From the NCBI RefSeq assembly GCF_025152745.1, contig NZ_CP104040.1:806001-870000 (forward strand): a stretch of 64,000 nucleotides of DNA, given 5' to 3'. This document shows positions 35,036 through 44,374 of the stretch, in pieces (position 1 is the stretch's first letter; each line of letters begins with the position of its first letter). This stretch comes from Rhizobium sp. WSM4643 (GTDB taxonomy: Bacteria; Pseudomonadota; Alphaproteobacteria; Rhizobiales; Rhizobiaceae). The notes under the pieces were generated by a model. It was given only the letters and a program-made list of their open reading frames with translations. It ran no database searches and was not told the origin of the DNA. The position numbers and the translations under genes were made by a program.

Positions 35036-36235
35036 TCAAATGTCCGCTTTTCGCGTCCGGCTGCGGAGAAGGGACTTGTGATTTATAGCCACCGGAGCGA
35101 ACCCGTTCGCTAGAGGCTCAAGGATTGAGCTCAGCTTGGCATCCACCTCTGTCAGCCGCATCAGGTGTCGTCGAAATTGCGCGGTCTCGTCCGGTCGTTC
35201 GACGGGGGAAGGGGCAATTTGCGGGTCGAATTTCGGCCTGTTCATTCGCGGTGGAGCTTGACCGTTTGCTGTTGTGGTCACGAGACGAAGACAGCGTTGT
35301 ATCAGGCGCAGGCATTTATCGAGTACAAGTCGAACCACGAAATATGGCTCGCTTCGTGATATCGACCAAATGGTCACAAGTGACAGATAGGTGTCCCTGG
35401 CTTGTTGAAATTCCCAAAATGCATACTTCTGGGTAGCGTTGGTTGCGCTTTTCATTGCGTATTTTGGAAGCGGAGCATTTGCGGCCAGCGAACGCCTGAC
35501 AACTTCCAGAGCGCTTTGGCCCATTTGCAGGTGATTGGACGACATGTTGCCGGGATACTGCCTGTATCCCACCAGGCGTTCAGGGATGACCTCGACATGA
35601 TAGCGCGCTGCCAGCCTGAGTTCGAAATCGAGGTCTTCGCAGCCGCCAATTCCTGCTGCAGCATAGGAGCTGTCAAATCCGCCAATCTCGAGCGCGACAT
35701 CTCGACGGACAAGAAGCGCGCTTCCGTTGCCAACATATTTGAAAGTCAGATGCCGGGCGTAGATGTATCCTCTGGCGACAACCGGCCGGCAGGAGCGAAT
35801 GATCTCATCGTCGTGATTGATGATATAATGCAGCACATACACGGCGGCCCACTGTGGGGATAAGCGCTCGAGAGCATTTACCTGCTTTTCGATTTTTGTC
35901 TGGTGCCAGAGATCGTCCGCGTCAAGGAATGCCAAAAATCGACCTGTTGATGCCTGGATGCCGGTGTTCCTTGCAGCGGCAACGCCGCGATTTGCCGTGG
36001 ACAGCAGGCGAATCCGGGAATCTTCCAGTGCCACTTGCTCGACCACCTTTGCGGTATCATCGGTAGAGCCGTCATTGACGACTATGATTTCCAGGTTCCG
36101 GTAGGTCTGGCGCCCGGCAGATCGAAGTGTACGTTCAACGAAGCGGGCAGCATTGAAGGCGGGAATGACCACTGAAACCAGCGGCTGGGTCACATGACGA
36201 ACGTCCCTCAGATTCTTGTCTGAAGAGGAAAACAT
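35036..36235 (-). CDS. glycosyltransferase family 2
   Basis: A 399-residue protein with a GT2 GT-A domain at about residues 18-230: VSVVIPAFNAARFVERTL, VVNDGSTDDT and FLDADDLW (the DXD motif). The GGCEDLDFELRLA segment is the usual acceptor-side ED motif. It probably adds sugars to a polysaccharide or lipid carrier. The start at 36235 is chosen because the fold begins 15 residues later; the frame is open 100 codons further upstream without family-like sequence. It stands alone. Confidence 0.9.
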   Translation of the reverse strand: MFSSSDKNLRDVRHVTQPLVSVVIPAFNAARFVERTLRSAGRQTYRNLEIIVVNDGSTDDTAKVVEQVALEDSRIRLLSTANRGVAAARNTGIQASTGRFLAFLDADDLWHQTKIEKQVNALERLSPQWAAVYVLHYIINHDDEIIRSCRPVVARGYIYARHLTFKYVGNGSALLVRRDVALEIGGFDSSYAAAGIGGCEDLDFELRLAARYHVEVIPERLVGYRQYPGNMSSNHLQMGQSALEVVRRSLAANAPLPKYAMKSATNATQKYAFWEFQQARDTYLSLVTIWSISRSEPYFVVRLVLDKCLRLIQRCLRLVTTTANGQAPPRMNRPKFDPQIAPSPVERPDETAQFRRHLMRLTEVDAKLSSILEPLANGFAPVAINHKSLLRSRTRKADI

Positions 36236-36537
36236 TCCAGATCTCTCATTCGGCCGAACACTGATTATAGTCGTTCTGATGATGGGTGATCGCTGGGATT
36301 GTCGCGGTGTTCCTGCGGATAGGTTGGACGCTGAGTGTTTAGATCTCAACCCTTCACGTTGGGAGCACCGCCGTCTAAATGCATGGGCAAAAAAGGCAGA
36401 ACAGTCAAACCGCATCCTAACTTCGTTGCGGGCAACCGAAAATAGACTTTGGTCCGATGCAGCTGACGGGGTACGGAAACGTACGAGCCGCGGGCGTCCC
36501 GCATGGACGTGCCACAGTGACCGTCCAACGGCGCTGT
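36236..36537. other. intergenic stretch, no gene seen
   Basis: About 300 bases upstream of the glycosyltransferase gene, presumably its promoter. No repeat or gene is supported. Confidence 0.35.
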
Positions 36538-36713
36538 TCACTTACGGTCGAGTTTGTCTTCGACCTTCTTGCGGCTGTTGCCGACCGCCTTGACGGTCTT
36601 CTTTACCGCGTCTTTTGGCACGCCTTCCTCCGTTGCCTCGTACTTCACTTCGTGATCTGGCCGCCAGCGACGCGTGCGCGGTCCTGAGCGCGGCTTCGAG
36701 ATGGTGTTGCCAT
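36538..36713 (-). pseudogene. DUF3606 protein copy A, frameshifted
   Basis: The natural start (ATG at 36713, MATPSRSRAQDRAR) reaches a stop after about 22 codons because one G is missing relative to copy B at 38365. The remaining frame (HEVKYEATEEGVPKDAVKKT ...) is intact to 36538. A longer frame from 36777 enters it but starts with unrelated sequence. DUF3606 proteins are small, helical and of unknown role. Confidence 0.75.
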
Positions 36714-36810
36714 ATTTGAAGTTTTCCTTTCGGTTTCCAGGAAGAAACCGAGGCTGATTTAACAAGTCCCCTCGCACCTCGCATGCGCGATGACGGGTTT
36801 AATCCAACTC

Positions 36811-36842
36811 CAAAAAGAAAGCCCCGCGCGAGAGACGGGGCT
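36811..36842 (-). terminator. Rho-independent terminator of the DUF6894 gene
   Basis: On the reverse strand AGCCCCG pairs with CGGGGCT and is followed by TTTCTTTTT. The stop codon of the DUF6894 gene lies at its base. This is a strong terminator; the copied block at 38640 has lost it. Confidence 0.85.
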
Positions 36843-37239
36843 AGTAATTTTCGACAGAAGGAGTGGGTCGCACAGAAGCAGCGAAGGGTCGCGGCGTCAA
36901 ACTTGGCTCCGCACGGCCCGGCCCCTTACTCTCACTGAACGAATTGGTTCCGGAGCCGGCGGATGTACCCAAGAAGGAGGAACTACTCGGTTGGTGGCTT
37001 CTCGCGATCTCGGTGATGGCGGCATCGACGGCAACCTCGCGAAGGATCGTGCCTTCCTTGCCGCAGATCGCGATGCCAAGCGGAATTCTTTGCTTTCTGG
37101 ACAAAAGAGCCGTTGCGACTATTTCTTGAAGCCTCTCCCTGGCTGCTTCAATTGCAACAAAAAGGTCGGGGAATTCCCGGCCCTCGGTGTCCAATACCGA
37201 ACCATCCATGTGCGTGATATGAAAGTACAGCGTCAGCAA
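36841..37239 (-). CDS. DUF6894 protein
   Basis: A 132-residue protein. Residues 1-75 (YFHI ... GSVLDTEGREFPDLFVAIEAA) are the DUF6894 domain, a small cytoplasmic fold of unknown role frequent in rhizobia. The Ser/Pro-rich tail is unusual. The TTG start at 37239 is chosen because AAGGAGG lies six bases upstream and the domain begins at once. It ends in a terminator. A second family member is at 46734. Confidence 0.8.
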   Translation of the reverse strand: MLTLYFHITHMDGSVLDTEGREFPDLFVAIEAARERLQEIVATALLSRKQRIPLGIAICGKEGTILREVAVDAAITEIARSHQPSSSSFLGTSAGSGTNSFSESKGPGRAEPSLTPRPFAASVRPTPSVENY

Positions 37240-37401
37240 GGCACACCTCCTTCACAGATGGCCACTAACGCTTGATCTGCTTCAGAAGTTTCGGTCAAAA
37301 CCGTACAGTTGCTCGAGCGGCGCCAGCGCAGAGCTTGGAGGAGCAGCCACCCAGCACCAGAGACGGGAACTCGTGAGACAGGCGCGCACGGCAACTCTGC
37401 T

Positions 37402-37629
37402 TCACTGCGCATCGGGCGGGTCGGCGACCGGTCCATCAAGTCTCTTGGAGAGCTCGAGCGGCAGCGCTTCACGAAATCCCGTTGTCTGAATCAGATCCAC
37501 GGCGGTCGTAAGCGCAAGTCTGCCGCGACGGCTATCGATGGTGCAATGATGCTGTGAGCACCAGTCCCGCACCGTATCGATGACACATTCGACATCCTGG
37601 TCGGAAAGAGAAATCAGGGATTGCAGCAT
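37402..37629 (-). CDS. small hypothetical protein
   Basis: A 75-residue protein (MLQSLISLSDQDVECVIDTV) with two predicted helices and a cysteine pair. The start at 37629 has GGAG about seven bases upstream. A 40-base piece of the same gene recurs at 38828-38870 in the duplicated block. I do not recognise the family. Confidence 0.65.
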   Translation of the reverse strand: MLQSLISLSDQDVECVIDTVRDWCSQHHCTIDSRRGRLALTTAVDLIQTTGFREALPLELSKRLDGPVADPPDAQ

Positions 37630-37798
37630 CGTTTGCTCCACTATTCTCTAGCGCAGAGAGACGACGTCTCTCCAGGTTCAAGATGACAAAAGATCTGTGT
37701 GACCAAAAAGATAGTGCAGTTTTGTGACGATTTAAATGAGCGCATGCGAACGGAGCGATATCGTACGTTCTGGTAGCCGGCGCCGAAATGGACCAGCC

Positions 37799-38359
37799 TC
37801 AGCGTCGGCCTTCTTTCACGACTGATCCCTGGGTCGCGTTCACTTTAGCTCGCCGTGCGTCAGCCTTTTGGCGGCTCGAAGAAAGCAGAGCGTCAAGCCG
37901 AACCGGCTGGAGTTCACGCGCATCGACGCCGACATCGAACTGACGGGGGACCGGCTTCAGCCTGCCGTGGGAGTGTCCGTGCAGATTAATCGAGCCCTTG
38001 CCCATCTTATTCCAGGTTCTAAACGCGTAGTGGCATAGCACCAGATGGTAGCCGTCCAAGGTCAACTCTTTGTAATGCTGGACGCTGCTCCAGCCCGATG
38101 CATCGGTCGTCGCCTCTGAATCATTGTTGCCGACAATGAGATGTTTCCTGCCGTGCAGGCTGTCGAGGAGCGTGTCGCAATCGCCCGCCCGCGATGACAT
38201 GAAGTCGCCCAAATGCCAAACTTCGTCGTCGATACCGATGATCAGGTTCCAGTTCCTGATGAGGGCGACATCGTGGGCCACGATATCAGGGAAGGGTCGC
38301 CGATCGATGCGAAGGACGCGGGAATCGCCGAAGTGGGTGTCGCCGGTGAAGAAGATCAT
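37799..38359 (-). CDS. metallophosphoesterase
   Basis: A 186-residue calcineurin-like phosphoesterase with the full metal set: GDTHFGD, HLGDF, GNND, and the late CHY and HGHSHG. It resembles the small YfcE/MJ0936-like phosphoesterases of unknown substrate. The start at 38359 has AGGTGA eight bases upstream and overlaps the stop of the DUF3606 gene; a GTG at 38368 is an alternative. The two genes are probably one operon. Confidence 0.9.
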   Translation of the reverse strand: MIFFTGDTHFGDSRVLRIDRRPFPDIVAHDVALIRNWNLIIGIDDEVWHLGDFMSSRAGDCDTLLDSLHGRKHLIVGNNDSEATTDASGWSSVQHYKELTLDGYHLVLCHYAFRTWNKMGKGSINLHGHSHGRLKPVPRQFDVGVDARELQPVRLDALLSSSRQKADARRAKVNATQGSVVKEGRR

Positions 38360-38364
38360 GCTGA

Positions 38365-38541
38365 TCACCTATGATCGAGTCTGTCTTCGACCTTCTTGCG
38401 GCTGTTGCCGACCGCCTTGACGGTCTTCTTTACCGCGTCTTTTGACACGCCTTCCTTCGTCGCCTCATACTTCACTTCGTGATCCTGGCCGCCGCCGCCG
38501 CGCGCGCGGTCCTGAGCGCGGCCTCGAGATGGTGTTGCCAT
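38365..38541 (-). CDS. DUF3606 protein copy B (intact)
   Basis: A 58-residue protein not interrupted by stops: MATPSRGRAQDRAR, a Gly-rich turn, then DHEVKYEATKEGVSKDAVKK and VGNSRKKVEDRLDHR. It is the intact partner of the frameshifted copy at 36538-36713. GGGAAACATC lies before ATG 38541. Its stop overlaps the phosphoesterase start region. Function is unknown. Confidence 0.8.
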   Translation of the reverse strand: MATPSRGRAQDRARGGGGQDHEVKYEATKEGVSKDAVKKTVKAVGNSRKKVEDRLDHR

Positions 38542-38639
38542 GTCTGATGTTTCCCGTTCGGTTTCCAGGAAGAAGCTGAGGCTGATTTAAGAAGTTCCCT
38601 CGCCTCGCATGTTCGCCGATGCGTTCAAAACAACCTCAA

Positions 38640-38815
38640 AAAGAAGCCCCGCCAGCTGATTTGCGACAGAAGGAGTGGGCCGCACAGAAGCAGCGAAGGG
38701 TCGCTGTGTCAAACTTACCTCCGCACCACCCAGCCCCTTACTCTCACCGAACGAATTGGTTCCTGAGCCGGCGGATATACCCAACGAGGTGGAACTACTC
38801 GGTGGGCGGCTTTTC
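38640..38815 (-). pseudogene. C-terminal remnant of the DUF6894 gene
   Basis: The reverse strand encodes SAGSGTNSFGESKG and RPFAASVRPTPSV, matching the last 50 residues of the gene at 36841, but the DUF6894 domain is gone and the stop and terminator are lost. It belongs to a duplicated block that has suffered a deletion of about 500 bases. Confidence 0.75.
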
Positions 38816-38961
38816 GTGATCTCGATGATGCTGTGAGCGCCGGTCCCGCACCGTATCGATGACACATTCGACGGTGACGATCTCGGCCAAACCGTGATCT
38901 TGAACAGCCGATATTCGTTGCCTAAATCAAAGGCACTCAATGCCATGAAAGGAGGTAAACG

Positions 38962-39258
38962 ATGGCACTCGATACTTTTGAACACCCGATCTACGCGCAA
39001 CGAAAGTACTTCGTGCAGGAGATCGCTGGGCTTGACGATGTCTTTGACTTTCTCGACGAATGGCCACAGGAGAAACGCGATATTACCTACGAGGTAATGT
39101 TGGAGGCCTGCCGGAAAGCAGCCAATCGCCAGCTTCCCGCGTCGGTCGTGGCGGCGAATTTCAGCCGCTTTCTCAAAAAGCATGGCAAGCTTGCAGACAT
39201 AGAAGATGTGCCCCTGCACCTGCGGCGGTTCAGCGATCGAAATGTCTCGGGTATTTAG
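38962..39258 (+). CDS. DUF982 protein, copy 2
   Basis: A 98-residue near-duplicate of the gene at 10905, with the same AAAGGAGGTAAACG ribosome site and a similar leader. Differences are conservative, so both copies are probably under selection. DUF982 has no known function. It sits at the end of the duplicated DUF3606/DUF6894 block. Confidence 0.88.
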   Translation: MALDTFEHPIYAQRKYFVQEIAGLDDVFDFLDEWPQEKRDITYEVMLEACRKAANRQLPASVVAANFSRFLKKHGKLADIEDVPLHLRRFSDRNVSGI

Positions 39259-39512
39259 GACCGAAGGCGATGGGCGCCGGCCAGAGCGGCCGATGGGGCG
39301 CGTTGCGCTCCTGCCGTATCCGTCGAAAGCGACCGTGATTGGTTGCGCCGCCCCCGTGGAGCTGCGCAGGCCGAAGCGCCCCGCAGCTTCCGCGACGTGT
39401 TCACACGAAGTCAGGGCTGAGAAACGGTCGCGCATGACATGGACACCGCGGCCTTAGTGCCGCCACAGAATTGGGCCCAATCACGCTTGTACAACGAGCG
39501 GATAGCGACGAA

Positions 39513-40121
39513 ATGAGAGTACTGGTTCTTGTGGCAGCGCTCTTGCTGACGGCCTTTGCGGCGAGAGCACAGGTTTACGGACCTTATGACGGGTATGACG
39601 ATTATGGTGGCGATGTCTATGATGATCCATACAGCCTCTACCCACCGATCCCAGATTATGAACCGGTTCCTCGCCATCGTGACTACCTGCCCGATCGCGG
39701 GCCGCTGCCAAGACAAAGCCCGGGAGGCACGATCTTAATAGTGACGAGTCAGCATACGCTCTACTACACGACCCCATGGGGCGAGCAGTACGCGTATCCG
39801 ATCGCCGTGGGTCGTGAAGGCAAGCAATGGTTCGGCTCCACGCGGGTCGTATCCAAAAAGGAGCATCCTGAATGGAGGCCAACGGCGAGCATGCGTCAGA
39901 AGAACCCGAAGCTTCCGACTGTCGTAAGGCCCGGCCCCTCCAATCCACTCGGAACGCGGGCCATCTATCTCGCCGATGGACTGCTGCGCATTCACGGCAC
40001 CAACGACCCTTCATCCATCGGCACCAACGCATCGAGCGGGTGCTTTCGGATGTATCGCCAAGACGTCGAGGAACTTTACGAATTGGTCCAGCCCGGAACT
40101 CACGTCATCGTCCGACGATGA
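39513..40121 (+). CDS. L,D-transpeptidase (YkuD family), exported
   Basis: A 202-residue protein with a signal peptide (MRVLVLVAALLLTAFAARAQ), a Tyr/Asp/Pro-rich linker and a YkuD domain from about residue 70. The catalytic pattern is His161 (IHGTN), then SSGCFRM with Cys177. It forms or attaches 3-3 crosslinks in peptidoglycan or links proteins to it. ATG 39513 has only a weak ribosome site. It stands alone before the stress island. Confidence 0.9.
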   Translation: MRVLVLVAALLLTAFAARAQVYGPYDGYDDYGGDVYDDPYSLYPPIPDYEPVPRHRDYLPDRGPLPRQSPGGTILIVTSQHTLYYTTPWGEQYAYPIAVGREGKQWFGSTRVVSKKEHPEWRPTASMRQKNPKLPTVVRPGPSNPLGTRAIYLADGLLRIHGTNDPSSIGTNASSGCFRMYRQDVEELYELVQPGTHVIVRR

Positions 40122-40206
40122 GCCTTGGCCGATAAGAACGCTCGCACTGCGGTGGTCTGAAGCATTCGTCGCCCCAATGCGCAACGCTCTATCCGTCTGT
40201 TTTTAC

Positions 40207-40250
40207 GCAATTCCGGACGGAAAACCGCTTCACACTTTTCCCGGAATTGC
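40207..40250. repeat. palindromic repeat, type B (inverted copy)
   Basis: GCAATTCCGG and CCGGAATTGC enclose AAAACCGCTTCACACTTTTC. It is the reverse complement of the element at 30679-30722, and lies between the L,D-transpeptidase gene and the end of ftsH. Confidence 0.8.
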
Positions 40251-40317
40251 TTTAGTCTAAAGACGAGGCGGTTGCGACTGTGCAAGCCGGATCCTGCCGC
40301 GGCAAGCGGGGCGCCAT

Positions 40318-42159
40318 TCATGCTGTGCGCCCGCGTGCCGGCTGTTCAACGGTCTCTACAAACGCCTGCAATTCACGCTCATCGAGAGTTTCCTTCTCAA
40401 GGAGAAGCCTTGCGGACCGATCCAGTATCTCTCGTCGCTGTCCGAGGAGCTCCACCGTTCCATCGAAGACATGGTCGACGATCCGGCGGATCTCCTGGTC
40501 GACCCTCGCTGCAGTCTCATCGGAATAGTCGCGCTCCTGCGGACCGTAATACAGCCGATCAGCCTCCAGTAAGGAGCGCCGGTCTTTCTCCAGAGCCACG
40601 TGTCCCAGCTTGTCGGTCATACCGTAGCGTGTGACGATCGCGCGGGCAATGTCGGCAACTTTAACGAGATCGTCAGCAGCGCCGGTCGAAAGATGGCCAA
40701 AGACGATCCATTCCGCCGCGCGGCCACCGAGCAGCACAGCCATCTTGTTCTCCAGTTCCTCCCGCGTCATCAGGAAGCGATCCTCGAGTGGACGCTGGAC
40801 GGTATAGCCGAGGGCGCCGACCCCTCTGGGAATGATGGATACTTTGTGCACCGGATCGACGCCGGGCAGCGCCATGGCGACCAGCGCATGTCCCATCTCA
40901 TGATAGGCGACGATTTCACGCTCCCTTGGATTGAGCAGCCGATTGCGCTTTTCGAGACCGGCGACGATGCGTTCGACGGCGTCATTGAAATCGGCCATCG
41001 TTACCGCCTCCGCCCGACGGCGCGTGGCGAGCAGGGCTGCCTCGTTGACGAGATTGGCGAGGTCGGCGCCGGTGAACCCTGGTGTGAGCGCGGCGATCTT
41101 TTCCGGTGAGACATCCGCCGCGAGCTTCACTTTCTGAAGGTGGACGCCGAGAATCTGGAGTCGGCCCGACTTGTCCGGCCGATCCACCAGCACTTGCCGA
41201 TCGAAACGACCGGCCCGCAGCAGAGCGGGATCAAGAATCTCTGGTCTGTTGGTCGCGGCCAGCAAGACGAGGCCAGTGGAGGGATCAAAGCCATCCAGCT
41301 CCACTAGAAGCTGGTTCAGCGTCTGCTCCTTCTCGTCGTGCCCGCCAGCCATGGAACCAATCCCACGAGCGCGGCCGAGGGCATCAAGCTCATCGATAAA
41401 GATGATGGCGGGTGCTTTGGCGCGCGCCTGCTCAAACAGGTCCCGGACCCGTGCTGCGCCGATACCGACAAACATTTCCACGAACTCCGACCCGGAGATC
41501 GAGAAAAAGGGCACACCGGCTTCGCCCGCGACGGCGCGCGCCAAAAGCGTCTTACCGGTTCCAGGTGGACCCACTAAAAGCACACCCTTTGGCATACGCC
41601 CGCCAAGGCGGCCGTAACCCGCCGGGTCCTTCAGGAAATCAACGATCTCCTTGAGTTCGTCCTTGGCCTCGTCGACGCCGGCGACGTCCTTGAACGTCAC
41701 GCCAGTGTCGGTCTGGACATAGATCTTCGCCTTCGATTTGCCGATCTGCATCAGGCCTCCGCCGAGCCCACCGCCCATGCGCCTGATCATGAACATCCAG
41801 ACTCCGATAAAGAGCGCCACCGGGACGAGCCAGGACAGCAGATCGCGCAGGAATGTGCTCTCGATCTGACCTGTCACGATGACTCCGTATTGCCGGAGCT
41901 GCTCGGCCAGATTGGGCTCGACGCGTGTCGTGACGAAAAAGGGGCGCTCATTCTGAGGCTCCTTATACCGGCCTTGGATAAAATTGTCGGAAACGGCAAC
42001 CTCGGCGATCTTCCCCTCCTTGAGATCCGTCTCGAACTGGCTGTAGGGAATCCGCGCAATCTGGTGAGTAGTCGCGAAAAAGGACTGAAATGCCGCAAGA
42101 AGCAGGAAAGCGATAATCCAGTACCAGATGTTGAACCGCGTCTTCCTATTCATCTCCAT
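40318..42159 (-). CDS. ftsH: ATP-dependent zinc metalloprotease FtsH
   Basis: A 613-residue membrane protease. Two membrane spans lie at about 11-30 and 105-125, flanking a short periplasmic part. The AAA domain shows Walker A (GPPGTGKT, 197-204), Walker B (IIFIDELDA, 252-260) and the arginine finger region (LRAGRFDRQ). The zinc site is HEMGH (His420, Glu421, His424). It degrades damaged membrane and cytoplasmic proteins. This is an accessory copy. It follows the Deg protease gene by 12 bases and is the last gene of the island. Confidence 0.95.
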   Translation of the reverse strand: MEMNRKTRFNIWYWIIAFLLLAAFQSFFATTHQIARIPYSQFETDLKEGKIAEVAVSDNFIQGRYKEPQNERPFFVTTRVEPNLAEQLRQYGVIVTGQIESTFLRDLLSWLVPVALFIGVWMFMIRRMGGGLGGGLMQIGKSKAKIYVQTDTGVTFKDVAGVDEAKDELKEIVDFLKDPAGYGRLGGRMPKGVLLVGPPGTGKTLLARAVAGEAGVPFFSISGSEFVEMFVGIGAARVRDLFEQARAKAPAIIFIDELDALGRARGIGSMAGGHDEKEQTLNQLLVELDGFDPSTGLVLLAATNRPEILDPALLRAGRFDRQVLVDRPDKSGRLQILGVHLQKVKLAADVSPEKIAALTPGFTGADLANLVNEAALLATRRRAEAVTMADFNDAVERIVAGLEKRNRLLNPREREIVAYHEMGHALVAMALPGVDPVHKVSIIPRGVGALGYTVQRPLEDRFLMTREELENKMAVLLGGRAAEWIVFGHLSTGAADDLVKVADIARAIVTRYGMTDKLGHVALEKDRRSLLEADRLYYGPQERDYSDETAARVDQEIRRIVDHVFDGTVELLGQRREILDRSARLLLEKETLDERELQAFVETVEQPARGRTA

Positions 42160-42171
42160 GGCCGACTACTC

Positions 42172-43557
42172 CTACCGGATTACCAGAAGGAGTCGCGCAC
42201 CCTCACGGATCAGTTCAAGCGCCAATACGCTAGGTTTTTCGGCGATCCTGCGCTGCAACTCGGTGACGGAAGCGACCGGAACTCTATTGAGCGCGACGAT
42301 CATGTCACCTGCTTGAAGGCCGGCGCCGGCAGCCGCGCTGCCGGAAGCCACCTTTTCGATCACCACGCCGTAACCTCCGGCTTGCTGCGCCTCTTCGCCA
42401 GAAGCATTCCTCATCGTAGCGCCCTCGAGCGGCGTGCCGGAGAGAGTTGCGGATGACCGATCGTCCATCGCAATGGTAGCCGTGATCACCTTCTCCTCGT
42501 CGCCGCGCTTCACCGTGAGGCTTAGCTTGCTGCCGGCAGGCATGAGGCCGATGCGGTTCCTGAGGTCGGTCGCACCACCGATCGGGCGTCCGTCAGTTGC
42601 GGTGACCACGTCTCCGGTCTTCAGTCCGGCCTGTTCAGCCGGCGAGCCCGACTCGACGTTGGCGATCAGTGCGCCGCGGAGGTCACCGAGTCCGAGAGCC
42701 TCCGCCAACTCCGGCGTCAGATCCTGGATGCCGATGCCTAGCTCGCCGCGCTCCACCTTGCCGTGCGCGATCAACTGGTTCATGACCGACGCCGCCATGC
42801 TGCTTGGCACGGCAAAGCCTATACCGACGCTGGCTCCGGCGGGGCTGAGAATTGCAGTATTGATGCCGACCAATTTGCCGTCGAGCGTCACCAGGGCACC
42901 ACCTGAGTTTCCAGGGTTGATCGAGGCATCTGTCTGGATGAAGTCCTCATAGCCTTCGATATTCAGACCGCTTCGCCCCAATGCGCTGACGATGCCTGAG
43001 GTCACAGTCTGGCCAAGCCCGAACGGATTGCCAATCGCTACGACGTAGTCACCGACTTTGAGTGCATGAGAATCCCCGATCTGAATAGCGGTAAGGTTTG
43101 GAGCATTGACCTGCAACAGAGCGATGTCCGTGTCCTTGTCGCTGCCGATCAATTTGGCCGAAAGCTGTCGTCCATCCTTCAGCGTCACAGAAATCTCACT
43201 GCCCTCGTCGACGACGTGATGATTGGTAAGCACATATCCTTTGGCGGCGTCGACGACGACGCCGGATCCTGCACTCATCCTCGGTCGTTGTTGCTGTTGC
43301 GGCAGATTGAAGTAGCGGCGGAAGGTGGGATCGCTGAAGAGAGGATTGTCTCGCGACGGTGCGCGGGAGACGACCGCGATGTTGACGACGGCCGGCGTGA
43401 CTTGTTCAAGCATCGGCGCCAGAGATGGAAGTGACGCCGAAGAGGTGCCAGATTCCCGGGTCTGCGAGGTGACCGGCGCTATCGTAAGCAGGATTGCTGC
43501 AAAGGCGATCACGACTGACGCGGCAATCCTGTGAAATCCCTGGCGGATATCGAACAT
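42172..43557 (-). CDS. Deg/HtrA-type periplasmic serine protease
   Basis: A 461-residue Do-like protease. A signal peptide or anchor covers about residues 10-32. The triad is His114 (NHHVV), Asp144 (DTDIA) and Ser218 (GNSGG). Two PDZ domains lie at about 280-350 and 385-460. It refolds or degrades misfolded periplasmic proteins. It is co-transcribed with ftsH (12-base gap). MFDIRQGFHRI is the start; AAGGAGC lies upstream. Confidence 0.94.
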   Translation of the reverse strand: MFDIRQGFHRIAASVVIAFAAILLTIAPVTSQTRESGTSSASLPSLAPMLEQVTPAVVNIAVVSRAPSRDNPLFSDPTFRRYFNLPQQQQRPRMSAGSGVVVDAAKGYVLTNHHVVDEGSEISVTLKDGRQLSAKLIGSDKDTDIALLQVNAPNLTAIQIGDSHALKVGDYVVAIGNPFGLGQTVTSGIVSALGRSGLNIEGYEDFIQTDASINPGNSGGALVTLDGKLVGINTAILSPAGASVGIGFAVPSSMAASVMNQLIAHGKVERGELGIGIQDLTPELAEALGLGDLRGALIANVESGSPAEQAGLKTGDVVTATDGRPIGGATDLRNRIGLMPAGSKLSLTVKRGDEEKVITATIAMDDRSSATLSGTPLEGATMRNASGEEAQQAGGYGVVIEKVASGSAAAGAGLQAGDMIVALNRVPVASVTELQRRIAEKPSVLALELIREGARLLLVIR

Positions 43558-43616
43558 GGTTTGCTCCTTGGATTTGACGGGAGGTCAATGCCGCCCAGCC
43601 GCAACGCAAACTAAGA

Positions 43617-43642
43617 AGCGGGCCCGGAGTTCCGGGCCCGCT
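43617..43642 (-). terminator. strong hairpin after the SPW gene
   Basis: An 11-base perfect stem (AGCGGGCCCGG / CCGGGCCCGCT) with a four-base loop, ten bases after the SPW gene's stop on the reverse strand, followed by TCTTAGTTT. It probably reduces read-through into the protease genes. Confidence 0.75.
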
Positions 43643-43652
43643 CGCATTTGCC

Positions 43653-44018
43653 TCAAGTGGTCGACAGCGGGTGGTTGTGAGTGAACCAGATGCTGCCCGC
43701 GGCCAAAACCGCGACCACGATGCCGGCAATCAGATGTGCCCACATTGCAGCGGCCACGGCCGAGAAACCCAGGACCCATGGCGCCACGACAGACCAGACG
43801 CCGAGCACCAGGTTGATCCATTCTTCCGCCTCGTAAAATGCGAAGAGCGCGGCGGCGGCGATCACGGTGATGGCAGCGCCGACAATCCAGGCATTCCACG
43901 GAGCATAAGCCTCGGTTGCGAAACCAAGGAGCCAGGGTGACAGGAAAAGAGCCAGCCCAGCAACGATATTGATGATATCGAATGCTGCACGGTCCTTCGA
44001 AGACTGAGACTTCATCAT
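43653..44018 (-). CDS. SPW-repeat membrane protein
   Basis: A 121-residue protein with four membrane spans in two SPW-like repeats (LFLSPWLLGF near 24-33 and VVAPWVLGF near 77-85). The family is of unknown function and common in stress-linked loci; it recalls the HdeD-type membrane proteins of stress islands. ATG 44018 overlaps the omega-homologue's stop (ATGA), with GGAG upstream, so the two are coupled. Confidence 0.85.
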   Translation of the reverse strand: MMKSQSSKDRAAFDIINIVAGLALFLSPWLLGFATEAYAPWNAWIVGAAITVIAAAALFAFYEAEEWINLVLGVWSVVAPWVLGFSAVAAAMWAHLIAGIVVAVLAAGSIWFTHNHPLSTT

Positions 44019-44365
44019 TGTCGTTTCTCCTTCTTGTTTGCATCATCATTGAACCGCCTCCGGTGGCGTGGAGACGGGTGCTGCAGCGGCGATCGTTCGC
44101 CGTTGCCGCGAAGGCGAGTGGCCGGATCGGCGGAGTGAAGTCGCTTTGTCCCTGCCGGTCCGCCCAGAAAGGGTGCGAGCTCGCTGCTGGTGAACGAGCC
44201 CCTTGCAATCTCCTGCAGCGCGAGTTCGCTGACGCAGGCATCTGAAGGATCCAGCCTCGGCTCCGCCCCTCGATAAAGGGCGCGGCTTCGTGCGGCCGCA
44301 GCCATAGTCAGCGCGAACCTGTTGGGCAGGATCTTCTCGCAATCGAAGACGATAGATGGGTTCAT
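44015..44365 (-). CDS. RNA polymerase omega subunit homologue (RpoZ-like)
   Basis: A 116-residue protein. Residues 1-65 follow RpoZ: DCEKILPNRFALTMAAAARSR matches the omega pattern of an acidic cysteine helix, NRF, and an alanine-rich RAR helix, then ELALQEIARG for VALREIA. The C-terminal 50 residues are basic and unrelated to housekeeping omega. It may assemble with core polymerase or act as a decoy, in a stress setting. It is coupled to the SPW gene and follows the NDUFS4-like gene by nine bases. The assignment rests on motif likeness. Confidence 0.72.
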   Translation of the reverse strand: MNPSIVFDCEKILPNRFALTMAAAARSRALYRGAEPRLDPSDACVSELALQEIARGSFTSSELAPFLGGPAGTKRLHSADPATRLRGNGERSPLQHPSPRHRRRFNDDANKKEKRQ

Positions 44366-44374
44366 GGCTCCACC

